DNA of 64,000 bases from G963665185 sp963665185 (lineage in GTDB: Bacteria > Desulfobacterota > Desulfovibrionia > Desulfovibrionales > Desulfovibrionaceae), in the NCBI GenBank assembly GCA_963665185.2, contig CAXXPO010000028.1, positions 62,001-126,000 on the forward strand, read 5' to 3'. Below the pieces are notes generated by a model. That model worked only from the letters and a program-made list of their open reading frames with translations, searched no databases and had not been told where the DNA came from. This document shows, one piece after another, positions 1 to 8,892 of the stretch; the first letter of the stretch is position 1, and each line of letters starts with the position of its first letter. A program made the translations under genes and the position numbers.

Positions 1-1196
1 CCCAGAGTCCCGGCAAAGGCTTCGATGTCGGCAAAGTCGATGGTCAGGGCGGGCAGCAGGCGCAGCACGTTGCCCTGGGTCAGGTTGCATACGAAGCCGG
101 CGTCCAACAGGGCCTTCCATACATCCTGGCCGGGGAAGGACAGGACAATGCCGATCATCAGGCCGCAACCGCGGATTTCGGTGATGGCTCCGGGATGGGC
201 AGCAGCCAGGGTGCCGAACAGGGCGGCCGCGTCCTGTCCCAGTTTGTGGGCGCGTTCGTCCAGACGGTCGCGTTTCATGATTTCTATGGTCTTGAGCGCG
301 GCCGCGGCCACCAATGCGCCGCCGCCGAAGGTTGTGGCGTGGCTGCCCGGCTCGAACCCCCTGGCGACCTCGTCGGTCGCCAGCATGGCGCCCATGGGCA
401 GGCCGTTGGCCAGGGCCTTGGCCGAGGTCAGGATATCCGGCTCCAGGCCGCAATGCTGGTGTGCCCAGAATTTTCCGGTGCGGCACAGACCGCTTTGGAT
501 TTCGTCCACGATGAGCAGCACGTCGTGCTCGCGGCAAAGGCTCTGAATGGCCTGGGCATACTCGGGACTCAGGGGGCGTACCCCGCCTTCTCCCTGGACG
601 ACTTCCACCATGATGGCCGCTGTTTTGGGGCCGACGGCCTGGCGCAGGGCCTCGATGTCGTTGAAGGGAACGGTGCTGAACCCTTCGGGCAGAGGCTCGA
701 AGCCGTCCTTGACCTTGGCCTGTCCGGTGGCGGTCAGGGTGGCAAGGGTGCGGCCGTGGAACGAGCTTTCCAGGGTGACGACTTCAAACGCTTCGCGGTT
801 TTTTATTTTCCGCATGTACCTTCGGGCCAGCTTGATGGCCGCCTCGTTGGCCTCGGCCCCGGAGTTGCAGAAAAACGCCTTGCCCGCGTTGCAGGTGTCC
901 AGCAGGGCTTCGGCCAGGGCAAGTTGTTCGTCCTGGTAGAAGAGGTTGGACACATGCACCAGTTTACGGGCCTGCTCGGCGATGGTTCGGGCTATTTCCG
1001 GGTTGCAGTGGCCCAGTGAGGTCACGGCGATTCCGGAGAGCAGATCCACATATTCCCGGCCTTCCGGCGTGTACAGCCGGGAGCCTTCGGCCCTGGCCAC
1101 GCTTACGGGGTAGCGCCCGTAGGTGTGGCACAGGACGGCCCTTTCCTTGTGCATAAGTTGTTCCGAAGCGTTCATGTTCGTGTCACATTTCTCCAT
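1..1196 (-). CDS. argD: Acetylornithine aminotransferase (partial, C-terminus outside window)
   Basis: Class-III PLP aminotransferase of arginine biosynthesis, converting N-acetyl-glutamate semialdehyde and glutamate to N-acetylornithine. I translated the minus strand by hand. It has the family order: an N-terminal GRYPVSVARAEGSRLYTPEG segment, FCNSGAEANEAAIKLARRY (cofactor phosphate loop), VEVVQGEGGVRPLSPEY, IVDEIQSG (Asp that contacts the pyridine ring), and SAKALANGLPMG with the PLP lysine. The frame runs off the window start, so the last residues are missing. Two in-frame ATGs are possible, at 1196 (2 nt after the dut stop) and at 1175. The upstream one is coupled to dut and has GGAAAG just ahead. 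Related ornithine/acetyl-lysine aminotransferases cannot be fully excluded. Confidence 0.88.
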   Translation of the reverse strand, partial: MEKCDTNMNASEQLMHKERAVLCHTYGRYPVSVARAEGSRLYTPEGREYVDLLSGIAVTSLGHCNPEIARTIAEQARKLVHVSNLFYQDEQLALAEALLDTCNAGKAFFCNSGAEANEAAIKLARRYMRKIKNREAFEVVTLESSFHGRTLATLTATGQAKVKDGFEPLPEGFSTVPFNDIEALRQAVGPKTAAIMVEVVQGEGGVRPLSPEYAQAIQSLCREHDVLLIVDEIQSGLCRTGKFWAHQHCGLEPDILTSAKALANGLPMGAMLATDEVARGFEPGSHATTFGGGALVAAAALKTIEIMKRDRLDERAHKLGQDAAALFGTLAAAHPGAITEIRGCGLMIGIVLSFPGQDVWKALLDAGFVCNLTQGNVLRLLPALTIDFADIEAFAGTL

Positions 1197-1198
1197 TA

Positions 1199-1681
1199 CT
1201 ACTTTCCAGTGTGCCCGAAGCCTCCGGCTCCGCGTTGTGTGGGGGTGAGTTCCTCCACCTCCATGATGCGTGCCGCGGCAAAGGGCAGAAATACAAGCTG
1301 GGCGATGCGTTGTCCCCGGCGGATGGTGCGCGGCTCCCCGGACGTGTTCAGCAGGGATACGATGATCTGGCCACGGTAGTCCGGGTCGATGACACCCACG
1401 CCCTGGCTTACGGTGAGGCCTTCCTTGGTTCCCAGCCCGCTGCGCGAGAAGATGAAGCCGGCATGTCCCGGCTCGACGATTTCAATGGCCAGCCCGGCGG
1501 GAACCGGGGCGCGTTCGCCCGGACCGATGGTCAGGGTTTCCTGATCCAGGCAGGCCCGCAGGTCCAGCCCTGCCGAGCCGGTGGTGGCTGTTTCCAGCTC
1601 CTGGCCTTTCCAGGCTGGGTGCAGATATTTTACGCGGACGTCGATGTGATTGTTCTGGGATGTGTCCGTGGTATGTGGCAT
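1199..1681 (-). CDS. dut: Deoxyuridine 5'-triphosphate nucleotidohydrolase (dUTPase)
   Basis: Trimeric dUTPase that hydrolyses dUTP to dUMP and pyrophosphate, keeping uracil out of DNA and supplying the dTMP precursor. At 160 aa it has the normal bacterial length. All five family motifs are present in order: GSAGLDLRA (motif 1), FSRSGLGTKEGLTV (2), GVGVIDPDYRGQI with the catalytic Asp and the uracil-site region (3), RIAQLVF (4) and the glycine-rich C-terminal arm RGAGGFGHTGK (5). It is the first gene of a two-gene unit with argD, whose likely start lies 2 nt beyond the dut stop. This suggests translational coupling, although the two products share no pathway. Confidence 0.96.
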   Translation of the reverse strand: MPHTTDTSQNNHIDVRVKYLHPAWKGQELETATTGSAGLDLRACLDQETLTIGPGERAPVPAGLAIEIVEPGHAGFIFSRSGLGTKEGLTVSQGVGVIDPDYRGQIIVSLLNTSGEPRTIRRGQRIAQLVFLPFAAARIMEVEELTPTQRGAGGFGHTGK

Positions 1682-1997
1682 GATAGTGCATCCGGAAGTT
1701 GGTTGTTGCGGGAAAATTTCAGAAGCCGGCCCGGGTACGAGCAGGGATTGTCCGTTTCGGTTTGCGGCAATTCGGGCCAGGGCAGTGCCGTTCGTTCCGC
1801 CGCAAAACTATTCCAGGTGCAGGCAAAAGGCAATGCACGGTCGCAAGATTGGACAAGCAGGAAGAAATCGGAATTTCTTTCATTGAGCGTTGCGTTTTTC
1901 GTATGCTTTGGGCAAGAACATAAGATAAGACCTTTGCGCAGCTAGCGCCCAACGTGAGGCAGCCGGAGGAACGGCTGGAAACCAAGGAGAACTTCGC
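1682..1997. other. Divergent intergenic region dut / glgP
   Basis: 316 bp between the divergent dut and glgP starts, so it must hold both promoters. Just before glgP there is a small hairpin (CAGCCG...CGGCTG, about 1960-1978) followed by the AAGGAG ribosome site. I recognise no riboswitch, operator or small gene here. Confidence 0.4.
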
Positions 1998-4565
1998 ATG
2001 CGTCCGATACGTTCATTCAGTGTCGTGCCCAAGTTGCCGGGCAAGCTCAGTCCGCTGTGGGATCTGGCCTATAATTTCTGGTTTGCCTGGAGCAGCCCGG
2101 TGCGGGAGCTGTTCTCCCTGATCGATCCGCAGCTTTGGAAAAAATGCGAAGGCAACCCCGTGGCCTTTCTCAACCGTTTGCCGCAAAACGTGATGGAGGA
2201 ATTGGCACGAGATGAGTTTTTCATTGAACGCATGCAGGACGTGCACCAGAGTCTGGTGACCTATCTTTCCAAAACGACCTCGGCGGTCACGTTTCCCGGA
2301 GCGGACGGCAAAAAGTCCGTTGTCGCCTATTTCAGCTTGGAATTCGGCGTGGACAAGAGCCTGCCCATTTATTCGGGTGGTCTGGGAATTCTGGCGGGCG
2401 ACCACCTCAAATCGGCAAGCGACCTGAATATCCCCCTGCTGGGGATAGGTTTGTGCTACCGCGAAGGATATTTCCGCCAGTACCTCACGCCGGACGGCTG
2501 GCAGCAGGAAAATTATCCGGACAGCGATTTCGAGCAGATGCCCATGAAGTTGTGCCTGGACGCGGCCAACAAGCCGCTGCACATTTCCGTGGACATGGCC
2601 GGACGTACATGTTTCGCCCAGATTTGGAGCGTGGATGTCGGGCGCATCAAACTTTACCTGCTGGACACCAACATCAAGGAAAACGACGAGGATCTGCGCT
2701 GGACCTCCGCCCGTCTGTACGGCGGGGATCTGGAAATGCGGGTGCGGCAGGAAATCCTGCTGGGCATCGGCGGGGTGCGTATGCTGGAGGCGCTTGGCCT
2801 CGAGCCCAAGGTCATCCACATGAACGAGGGGCATTCCGCCTTTGCCGGGCTGGAACGCATCCGGGTGTTCATGGACGAATACGCCCTTCCCCTGGAAGCG
2901 GCCATCGAACTGGTGGCCTCGTCCAGCGTGTTCACCACGCATACGCCAGTTCCCGCGGGCAACGACCGGTTTCCCCCCGACCTGATCAAGAAGTATTTTG
3001 AAAATTATTCCCGGTCCCTGAATCTCGCCTTGAAAAGTTTCATGGCCCTAGGCCGCGAAGACATGCGCGACGACAATGAAGCCTTTTGCATGACCGTGCT
3101 GGCGCTCAAGCTTTCCCGGTTCAACAACGGGGTCAGCGAACTGCACGGCCATGTATCGCGCAACATGTGGAAACGTGTCTGGCCGCAATACCCCGTGGAG
3201 GACGTGCCCATCGGAGCCATCACCAACGGCGTGCACATGCCCACCTGGGTGGCTTCGGATCTGGCCTCGCTGTATGACAGATACCTTGGCGGGAACTGGC
3301 GGGAAGACCCGGATTGCCAGCGCATCTGGCGGCAGGCCGACAGCATTTCCGAATCCGAACTGTGGCGGACCCACGAAAGGTTGCGCGAGCGACTGGTGGA
3401 ATTCGTCCGCACCCGTCTCAGGGAGACCCTTATGGGCCGGGGCGCGCGGCGCAAGGAATTGCAGGCCGCAGACGAGGTGCTTGATCCGGGCGCTCTGACC
3501 ATCTGCTTTGCCCGGCGTTTCGCCACCTACAAACGGGCCACCATGCTTTTGCAGGACAAGCAACGTCTGTTGCGCATCATGGGGAACGAAAAAAAACCCG
3601 TGCAGTTCATCTTCGCGGGCAAGGCCCACCCTCAGGACCAGGAAGGCAAGAAGTTCATCCAGGAGATTGTCCAGGTCTGCCGCGAGGAGGCCCTGCGCTA
3701 CAAAATGGTCTTTCTGGAAGACTACGACATGGAAGTGGCCAAGCACATGGTGCAGGGTGGCGACATCTGGCTGAACAATCCGCGTGTTCCCCTGGAGGCT
3801 TGCGGAACCAGCGGCATGAAGGCCATGGCCAACGGGGTCATCAACCTGAGCACCCTGGACGGCTGGTGGGCCGAGGCATACAAGCCGGACAACAGCGTGG
3901 GCTATTCCATAGGCAGGGGGGAAACATACGAGGATCTGGCGTACCAGGACTTTGTGGAAAGCCAGATTTTCTACAACTATCTGGAAAACGACATTCTGCC
4001 TGATTTTTATGATCGGGGCCGTGACAATATGCCGCGCAACTGGATACGGCGCATGAAGAACGCCCTGGTGCATCTCGGTCCGGTGTTCAACGCCCACCGT
4101 ATGGTGGAGGACTATGCGTCCAAGGCGTATCTTCCCGCGTATCAAAACTACAGGACCCTGATGAAGGATAATTATGCCCCGGCCAAGGAACTGGCTGCCT
4201 GGCGCATGGAAATCATGACCCGCTGGAACCAGATAAAGATCCGCAACGTGGGTACGGAAACCCCGGAACGCCTGTACGTGGGCGAGCCTTTCATCGTGCA
4301 CGGGGAGATATTCCTGGACGGTATGAGTTCCAAGGATGTGCAGGCGGAAATATACGCCGGGCCGCTCAACCAGCAGGGAGATTTCACTTCGCGCCAGATA
4401 AGTGTGATGGAGGCGGAAGGAACCACGGACGACGGCTGGCATATCTTCCGGGGGGAGATCGATCCGCGGGAGGCCGGACGTTTCGGTTTCACCGTGCGCA
4501 TTGTTCCGCGTCACCCCCTGCTGCTCGATCCGCATTCCCTGGGGTTGATCAGTTGGGCGGAGTAA
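1998..4565 (+). CDS. glgP: Alpha-glucan (glycogen) phosphorylase, DUF3417-type
   Basis: Phosphorolysis of alpha-1,4-glucans to glucose 1-phosphate in the cytoplasm. At 855 aa it belongs to the alpha-glucan phosphorylase branch that starts with a DUF3417 domain (residues about 12-125, LSPLWDLAYNFWFAWSS), not the classical E. coli GlgP/MalP branch. The body has YSGGLGILAGDHLKSASDL (glycine loop), MNEGHSAF, FTTHTPVPAGND, a VHMPTW segment, RRFATYKRA, and the PLP motif GTSGMKAMANG with Lys608. The start at 1998 is set by AAGGAG 8 nt upstream. It stands alone, ends in a strong terminator at 4598, and has no other glycogen gene beside it. Substrate length preference cannot be read from the sequence. 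Confidence 0.93.
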   Translation: MRPIRSFSVVPKLPGKLSPLWDLAYNFWFAWSSPVRELFSLIDPQLWKKCEGNPVAFLNRLPQNVMEELARDEFFIERMQDVHQSLVTYLSKTTSAVTFPGADGKKSVVAYFSLEFGVDKSLPIYSGGLGILAGDHLKSASDLNIPLLGIGLCYREGYFRQYLTPDGWQQENYPDSDFEQMPMKLCLDAANKPLHISVDMAGRTCFAQIWSVDVGRIKLYLLDTNIKENDEDLRWTSARLYGGDLEMRVRQEILLGIGGVRMLEALGLEPKVIHMNEGHSAFAGLERIRVFMDEYALPLEAAIELVASSSVFTTHTPVPAGNDRFPPDLIKKYFENYSRSLNLALKSFMALGREDMRDDNEAFCMTVLALKLSRFNNGVSELHGHVSRNMWKRVWPQYPVEDVPIGAITNGVHMPTWVASDLASLYDRYLGGNWREDPDCQRIWRQADSISESELWRTHERLRERLVEFVRTRLRETLMGRGARRKELQAADEVLDPGALTICFARRFATYKRATMLLQDKQRLLRIMGNEKKPVQFIFAGKAHPQDQEGKKFIQEIVQVCREEALRYKMVFLEDYDMEVAKHMVQGGDIWLNNPRVPLEACGTSGMKAMANGVINLSTLDGWWAEAYKPDNSVGYSIGRGETYEDLAYQDFVESQIFYNYLENDILPDFYDRGRDNMPRNWIRRMKNALVHLGPVFNAHRMVEDYASKAYLPAYQNYRTLMKDNYAPAKELAAWRMEIMTRWNQIKIRNVGTETPERLYVGEPFIVHGEIFLDGMSSKDVQAEIYAGPLNQQGDFTSRQISVMEAEGTTDDGWHIFRGEIDPREAGRFGFTVRIVPRHPLLLDPHSLGLISWAE

Positions 4566-4597
4566 AAGGCATCAGGCCAGCCGCAGAATCTATTGAT

Positions 4598-4630
4598 AAG
4601 ACCGGACTGCGTATGCAGTCCGGTCTTTTT
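4598..4630 (+). terminator. Rho-independent terminator of glgP
   Basis: Perfect 13-bp stem (AAGACCGGACTGC / GCAGTCCGGTCTT) with a GTAT loop, running into a T tract 32 nt after the glgP stop. Confidence 0.93.
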
Positions 4631-4785
4631 GCAGATGATTTACTTTTTGGGCATGCAGGCGTATGATAGTGTATTCATTGTATTGTTGAGCGGACAATAT
4701 TTTCATGGAAATTCCACCGTGGTACAGTGAGTGAAATCGTCCTGTGAAATGTGTACTTTGAAATTGTCGGAGGCGGGTTGATACA

Positions 4786-5223
4786 ATGGCGGGATTCCTC
4801 AAGAAGATACTTTCCGTAACCTCCGGAAAAAAGGGAGATAAAGACAAGCGGGCCGCATACCGCGTCATTATCCCCAACATGCGGGCCAAACTGGCTGGCC
4901 GTCCCATCAGCGTCAGCGTCAAGGATCTCAGTGCGACCGGCATAGCCCTGAACACTTCGGCCCGTGAATTCAGTCCCGGCAATGTGGTCACGATCAGCCT
5001 TTTTCGGGGTACCCAGCTTCTTCTGGCAGATATAAAGATCAAGGTAGTGCGTGTGGGCAAGGGGTTTGTCGGTTGTATTTTTCTCAAGCCCTCCGCGCAG
5101 CAGGCCGACCTGCTGCATGCCATCACCCTGGAAGAGCAGAAGCGCGAGGCCGATATCAAGAAAACCAAGCAGGAACGCGAAAAGCAGGCGGAAAACGAAA
5201 AAAAGAGATTCGAGTTGCGCTGA
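4786..5223 (+). CDS. PilZ-domain c-di-GMP-binding protein
   Basis: Small 145-aa cytoplasmic protein. The PilZ domain (about residues 25-115) shows both c-di-GMP signatures: an RxxxR motif in RAAYR and the D-x-S-x-x-G motif in DLSATG. A basic N-terminal segment precedes it, and a highly charged, probably coiled-coil tail follows (EEQKREADIKKTKQ...). Such one-domain PilZ proteins act as c-di-GMP effectors for motility, exopolysaccharide or secretion, usually through a partner. The partner is unknown here, because the gene is monocistronic between glgP and the convergent cobI. GTCGGAGGCGGG lies upstream of the ATG as a ribosome site. A GGDEF cyclase gene occurs in the same window at 43.6 kb but is not linked. 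Confidence 0.87.
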   Translation: MAGFLKKILSVTSGKKGDKDKRAAYRVIIPNMRAKLAGRPISVSVKDLSATGIALNTSAREFSPGNVVTISLFRGTQLLLADIKIKVVRVGKGFVGCIFLKPSAQQADLLHAITLEEQKREADIKKTKQEREKQAENEKKRFELR

Positions 5224-5237
5224 CTTCTTCGGACTGC

Positions 5238-5285
5238 GCACAGCAAAAGGCCGCCAGAAATTTTTCTGGCGGCCTTTTGCTGTGC
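5238..5285. terminator. Bidirectional terminator between pilZ gene and cobI
   Basis: 48-nt perfect palindrome: two 23-nt arms (GCACAGCAAAAGGCCGCCAG... and its complement) around a 2-nt centre, lying between two convergent genes. A-rich and T-rich stretches sit on both sides of the GC core, so it can stop both transcripts. Confidence 0.88.
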
Positions 5286-5313
5286 AACGGAGTGAAAAAA
5301 CTGACGCTATGTT

Positions 5314-6030
5314 TTAATTCTTCAGCTCATCGAGCAGGATGAGGGAGAAGTAGGGCGGTGTGTCTCCGGCTTCGTCCAGATTGCGAGTGACGCATTCTCC
5401 TTCCATGCCGCACTTGCTGACCAGAACGGCGCGGTCCAGCATATCGGCTTCGCGCAGGGCTTCGCGGATGGCGGGAAAGTTCTTGTACGCCTTGAGGATG
5501 ACGGCCCGATCCGCGTTTTGTAGTCCCTGTATCAGCTCTTCCTTGGAGTTGATGCCCGAAAGCACCAGCATGCTTTCCGTGTTTTCCACCAGCACCGTGC
5601 CGGTTGCCGCGGCCGCACCCTGGTAGGAGGTGATCCCGGGAATGATCTGCACGGGCAGGTCGGGCCGGACGCGGCGTATTGTTTTGTACAGGTAGCCGAA
5701 GGTGGAATATGTCAACGGGTCGCCCAGGGTCAGAAAGGCCCCGCTACGGCCTTCGGGCAGATGCTCCGACACGGTGAGGGCTGCCTTGTCCCAGGCCTGC
5801 TGCCGGATGTCCTGGTTGCGGGTCATGGGAAATTCCAGGCGGATGATCGGCGTGTGCCGGGCCATGTGGGGGCGGGCGATGTCCAGGGCGCTGGAATAGG
5901 CGTTCTTGGGCGAGGCTGCAGTGAATACGCAGTCCACGCCGGAAAGAATCCGCACGCTTTTGAGGGTCATGAGTTCGGGGTCGCCGGGGCCGACGCCGAT
6001 GGCGTACAGGGTGCCGAAGTTATTTGTCAT
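5314..6030 (-). CDS. cobI: Precorrin-2/cobalt-factor II C20-methyltransferase
   Basis: SAM-dependent C-20 methylation of (cobalt-)precorrin-2 in corrin-ring synthesis (CobI/CbiL family). The 238-aa protein opens with the uroporphyrin-methylase P-loop-like motif YAIGVGPGDPELMTLKSVRIL and has FLTLGDPLTYSTFGY and the IIPGITSYQGAAAATG region typical of tetrapyrrole methylases. The frame is open further upstream, but homology begins at this ATG, which overlaps the stop of the binding-protein gene by 11 nt and so suggests coupling. With cobalt chelation and uptake genes in the same operon, the anaerobic cobalt-first pathway is the likely route (CbiL role). Last gene of the riboswitch-controlled unit. 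Confidence 0.9.
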   Translation of the reverse strand: MTNNFGTLYAIGVGPGDPELMTLKSVRILSGVDCVFTAASPKNAYSSALDIARPHMARHTPIIRLEFPMTRNQDIRQQAWDKAALTVSEHLPEGRSGAFLTLGDPLTYSTFGYLYKTIRRVRPDLPVQIIPGITSYQGAAAATGTVLVENTESMLVLSGINSKEELIQGLQNADRAVILKAYKNFPAIREALREADMLDRAVLVSKCGMEGECVTRNLDEAGDTPPYFSLILLDELKN

Positions 6031-6955
6031 GGGATTCTCCAAAAGAAGTGGTCTGGGAAGGAAGACAGGTTTCGGGATGAAGAAAGCAGGCCAACTGTTC
6101 CACGGCGTCCACACTGCGGGGCGAGGGACGGGAAAAGAGTTGCTCGGCCACGATGAGGACGCGTTTTCGCGCGACGCAGGACAGGCTGGCAAAATGATCG
6201 CGTTGCGCCGGCGGCGTCGGGTCGGGATTCATGGGCCCCTGCTGCACCAGGTAGGCGTCCGGGTTTGTTGCCAGCAGGACTTCCTCGTTCAGCCGGACGA
6301 ATTTGCTGTTCTGCGAAAGCACGTTGCGCCCTCCGGCCTGCTCGATGATCGTATTGACCATGGAATGGCGGCCGGCGCCCAGCAGATTGGGGTAGCGGAC
6401 TTCGTAGAACACGCTTGGCCGGGGCAGGTTCCGTACCCGCTGTTCCACGGACAGAAGGCGTTTCCGTATGGAGGTTATCAGCTTGTCGGCCTTTTCCTGG
6501 GAGCCGGTCAGCAGACCCAGGGCCGTGATGACCCGGAAGAGATCGTCGAAGTCGCGCACCTGGAAAACCGCGGTGGGGATGTTTCGCTCCCGCAACTGGG
6601 CCACGGGGAGCATGGCCTTTTCCCGTCCCGTCATCTGTACGGCCAGGTCGGGGCGCAGTCCCAGGATAAGCTCCAGATTGGGCCGAAGATGCGTACCTGC
6701 GGCGGGGACGTCGCGCAGACAGGCCAGATCGTCGCCCTTGGTGCGGACCACGATGTTCCGGCATTGGCCCAGGCTGTCCAGAATCTCGCTGATGGCCGCG
6801 TAGAGAGGGGCTATGCGCCGGGCAGGTGCGTCCAGGCAGACGCGCGTGCCGGTGTCGTCGGTGATGCACAGCGGAGCAACCTGCCGTTGCCCCGCCCTGA
6901 CCGAGCAGGGCATCAGGACTGCGGCCAGCAACGCAAAAAGAACGAGCCTACGCAT
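6020..6955 (-). CDS. ABC transporter periplasmic substrate-binding protein (BtuF/FepB-like)
   Basis: 311-aa exported binding protein of the class-III (helical backbone) family used for cobalamin, haem and siderophores. A Sec signal peptide occupies residues 1-21 (MRRLVLFALLAAVLMPCSVRA). The mature part has the paired Rossmann-like lobes (RIAPLYAAISEILDSLG; LILGLRPDLAVQ; FYEVRYPNLLGAGRHSMVNT). I chose the ATG at 6955 because it starts the signal peptide and overlaps the ATPase gene end by 8 nt; a longer frame upstream is only the overlap. Given the riboswitch and chelatase neighbours, the ligand is probably a corrinoid or a cobalt/metal-tetrapyrrole, but the sequence does not prove which. Confidence 0.85.
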   Translation of the reverse strand: MRRLVLFALLAAVLMPCSVRAGQRQVAPLCITDDTGTRVCLDAPARRIAPLYAAISEILDSLGQCRNIVVRTKGDDLACLRDVPAAGTHLRPNLELILGLRPDLAVQMTGREKAMLPVAQLRERNIPTAVFQVRDFDDLFRVITALGLLTGSQEKADKLITSIRKRLLSVEQRVRNLPRPSVFYEVRYPNLLGAGRHSMVNTIIEQAGGRNVLSQNSKFVRLNEEVLLATNPDAYLVQQGPMNPDPTPPAQRDHFASLSCVARKRVLIVAEQLFSRPSPRSVDAVEQLACFLHPETCLPSQTTSFGESHDK

Positions 6956-7724
6956 GGCCTGGCACGAAATGGGCCTGCGGTTGGCCTGTGACGGGATGGG
7001 CTGCAATGGCCACCTCTGTTTCATAGACGTCTGTCAGGGTTTGTCTGGTGAAGACCTGCGCAGTGGGACCATCGGCCACAATGCGCCCGTGTTTGAGAAA
7101 GACGAGTCGGTCGCAATACAGCGCGGCCAGGTTCAGGTCGTGCATGACCGAACATATGGTGGTTCCGGTTGCGGCCATTTTTCTGAACAGGTCGTACATG
7201 GCGACCTTGGCGGCCACGTCCAGCCCGGCCGTGGCTTCGTCCAAAAGCAGGATGGAACTTTGCTGGGCCAGTGCCCTGGAAATGACCACACGTTTGAATT
7301 CCCCGCCAGAGAGCGTGTCGGCCATGCGTTCGGCAAGGTGCAGGCTTCCGGCGCGGCGCATGGCTTCCAGGGCCGCCTCCATGTCCTGCGGCCCGTAGCC
7401 GCCCAGAAAGGAAACATGGGGGTAGCGACCCATGAGCACCACGCTCAGGCAGCGGTAGGGGAAGGTGGCCCTGGTGTGTTGCGGAACCACGGCCATGGTC
7501 CGGGCCAACGCCTTGGCTGAATATTCGGCCACCGGGCTGTTGTCGAGTTCGGCCTGTCCGGACGCGGGGGGGATGATGCCGGCCAGCACATGCATGAGCG
7601 TGGTCTTGCCGCTGCCGTTGGGGCCGAGAATTCCGGCCATCTGGCCTTTGGGAACGTCCAGGCTGATGCCGTGCAGTACGTTGCGGCCATTGTAGCCGCA
7701 GTGCAGGTCGTGGACGCGGATCAT
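6948..7724 (-). CDS. ABC transporter ATP-binding protein (BtuD/FecE-like)
   Basis: 258-aa ATPase of the siderophore/vitamin B12 importer class. Walker A is GPNGSGKTT (about residues 34-42), the Q-loop is VVPQHTR, the signature is LSGGEFKRVVISRALAQ, Walker B is ILLLDEATAGLD and the H-loop is VMHDLNLAA. The true start is ATG at 7724, overlapping the permease stop by 4 nt (ATGA). The frame stays open far upstream, but that part is only antiphase to the permease. It energises uptake by the FecCD permease and the binding protein encoded on either side. Confidence 0.93.
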   Translation of the reverse strand: MIRVHDLHCGYNGRNVLHGISLDVPKGQMAGILGPNGSGKTTLMHVLAGIIPPASGQAELDNSPVAEYSAKALARTMAVVPQHTRATFPYRCLSVVLMGRYPHVSFLGGYGPQDMEAALEAMRRAGSLHLAERMADTLSGGEFKRVVISRALAQQSSILLLDEATAGLDVAAKVAMYDLFRKMAATGTTICSVMHDLNLAALYCDRLVFLKHGRIVADGPTAQVFTRQTLTDVYETEVAIAAHPVTGQPQAHFVPGHA

Positions 7725-8851
7725 GGCTGTTCTCCGCCGGGGAAGCTCTTTTTGCGGGCCAGGAGCAGGCAGAAAAACGGGCCGCCGGCCAGGGCGGTGA
7801 TCACGCCCACGGGCAGTTCGGCCCCGTCGGGCAGGATGCTGCGGGCTGCCACGTCCGAGGCCAGCAGGACGATTCCTCCGGCCAGTCCTGAGAACAGCAC
7901 CAGGGAGCGGTGCTCCCCGCCTATGGCCATCCGCACCAGATGCGGCACGACCAGCCCCACGAATCCGATGACTCCGGCCACGGAGACGCAGGCCCCGGTC
8001 AGCAGGCTGGCGCTGACCAGAAGAATGGTACGTATGCGCGGGGCGTCCACACCAAGCTGCCGGGCCTGGGTCTCGCCAAGGGCCATGATGTCCAGCTCGC
8101 GCAGATATGCGGCAATGACGGCCAGCCCGATCAGACAGTACGGCAGGAACAGCCACAGGTGGGTGAAGCCGCGCCCCTGAAAGCTGCCCATGATCCAGAA
8201 CACGATGCTGGAGGCCGTGTCTTCGTCCAGGGATTTTATCAGGGCGATGCAGGCGGAAAGCGAGGTGGCCACCACTATTCCGGCCAGAACCAGGGTTTCG
8301 CGGCGCATTCCGCCCGCTCCGCGGGACAGGAGCAGGACCGCGCCCAGGGCCAGCAATGCACCGGCCAGTCCGGCCAGGGGCAGGATGCCCATGCTGAATC
8401 CGAACAGGGAGAAAGCGGTTTTGGCCGCAACACCGAAAAAAAGGGCCAGACTTGCCCCGAAAGCCGCTCCAGTGGAAACGCCTATGGTGAACGGGTCGGC
8501 AAGGGGATTTTGCAGAATGCCCTGGAACACGCAGCCGGAAACCGCCAGGGCCACGCCCACCAGCCAGGCGAGAAGGGAACGCGACAGGCGCAGGTCCACG
8601 ACGATGGTCTGTACGGCAGGGGAAAGGGACGCCTTGTCCGGCCCGCCAAAAAGCGCGGCCAGAACGTCGCCCGAAGCAATGGGATACGGCCCGGCAAAGC
8701 AGGCCCAGAGGACGGCGGCCGCACCGGAAAAAAGAAAACCGGCCGCGGCAACCGCCAAAAGGCACCGTCGCCGGTTTTGTTTTCGTATCAGAAAGCCGTG
8801 GTCCACCAATACCTCTGGGAGTGCGTTGAAGACAGACCGGACGGCAGGCAT
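7721..8851 (-). CDS. FecCD-family ABC transporter permease (BtuC-like)
   Basis: 376-aa inner-membrane permease of the vitamin B12/iron-siderophore class, with about ten predicted hydrophobic segments from residue 28 on. Family landmarks are LRLSRSLLAWLVGVALAVSG, QNPLADPFTIGVSTGAAFGA, the coupling region ALGETQARQLGVD, and GFVGLVVPHLVRM. I start it at the ATG at 8851, 41 nt after the chelatase stop; the upstream extension would run into cbiK. It is the membrane core of the uptake system between a periplasmic cobaltochelatase and the ATPase, and so fits corrinoid or metallo-tetrapyrrole import. Confidence 0.91.
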   Translation of the reverse strand: MPAVRSVFNALPEVLVDHGFLIRKQNRRRCLLAVAAAGFLFSGAAAVLWACFAGPYPIASGDVLAALFGGPDKASLSPAVQTIVVDLRLSRSLLAWLVGVALAVSGCVFQGILQNPLADPFTIGVSTGAAFGASLALFFGVAAKTAFSLFGFSMGILPLAGLAGALLALGAVLLLSRGAGGMRRETLVLAGIVVATSLSACIALIKSLDEDTASSIVFWIMGSFQGRGFTHLWLFLPYCLIGLAVIAAYLRELDIMALGETQARQLGVDAPRIRTILLVSASLLTGACVSVAGVIGFVGLVVPHLVRMAIGGEHRSLVLFSGLAGGIVLLASDVAARSILPDGAELPVGVITALAGGPFFCLLLARKKSFPGGEQP

Positions 8852-8892
8852 TTTTCGTCCGTGGTCCGGTCCGCTCCAGCTGCCGGTTTGCG

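Noticed and set aside
7725..8765. Upstream extension of the ABC ATPase frame
   Set aside because: It runs in antiphase through the FecCD permease gene; the ATPase fold starts at the ATGA overlap at 7724.
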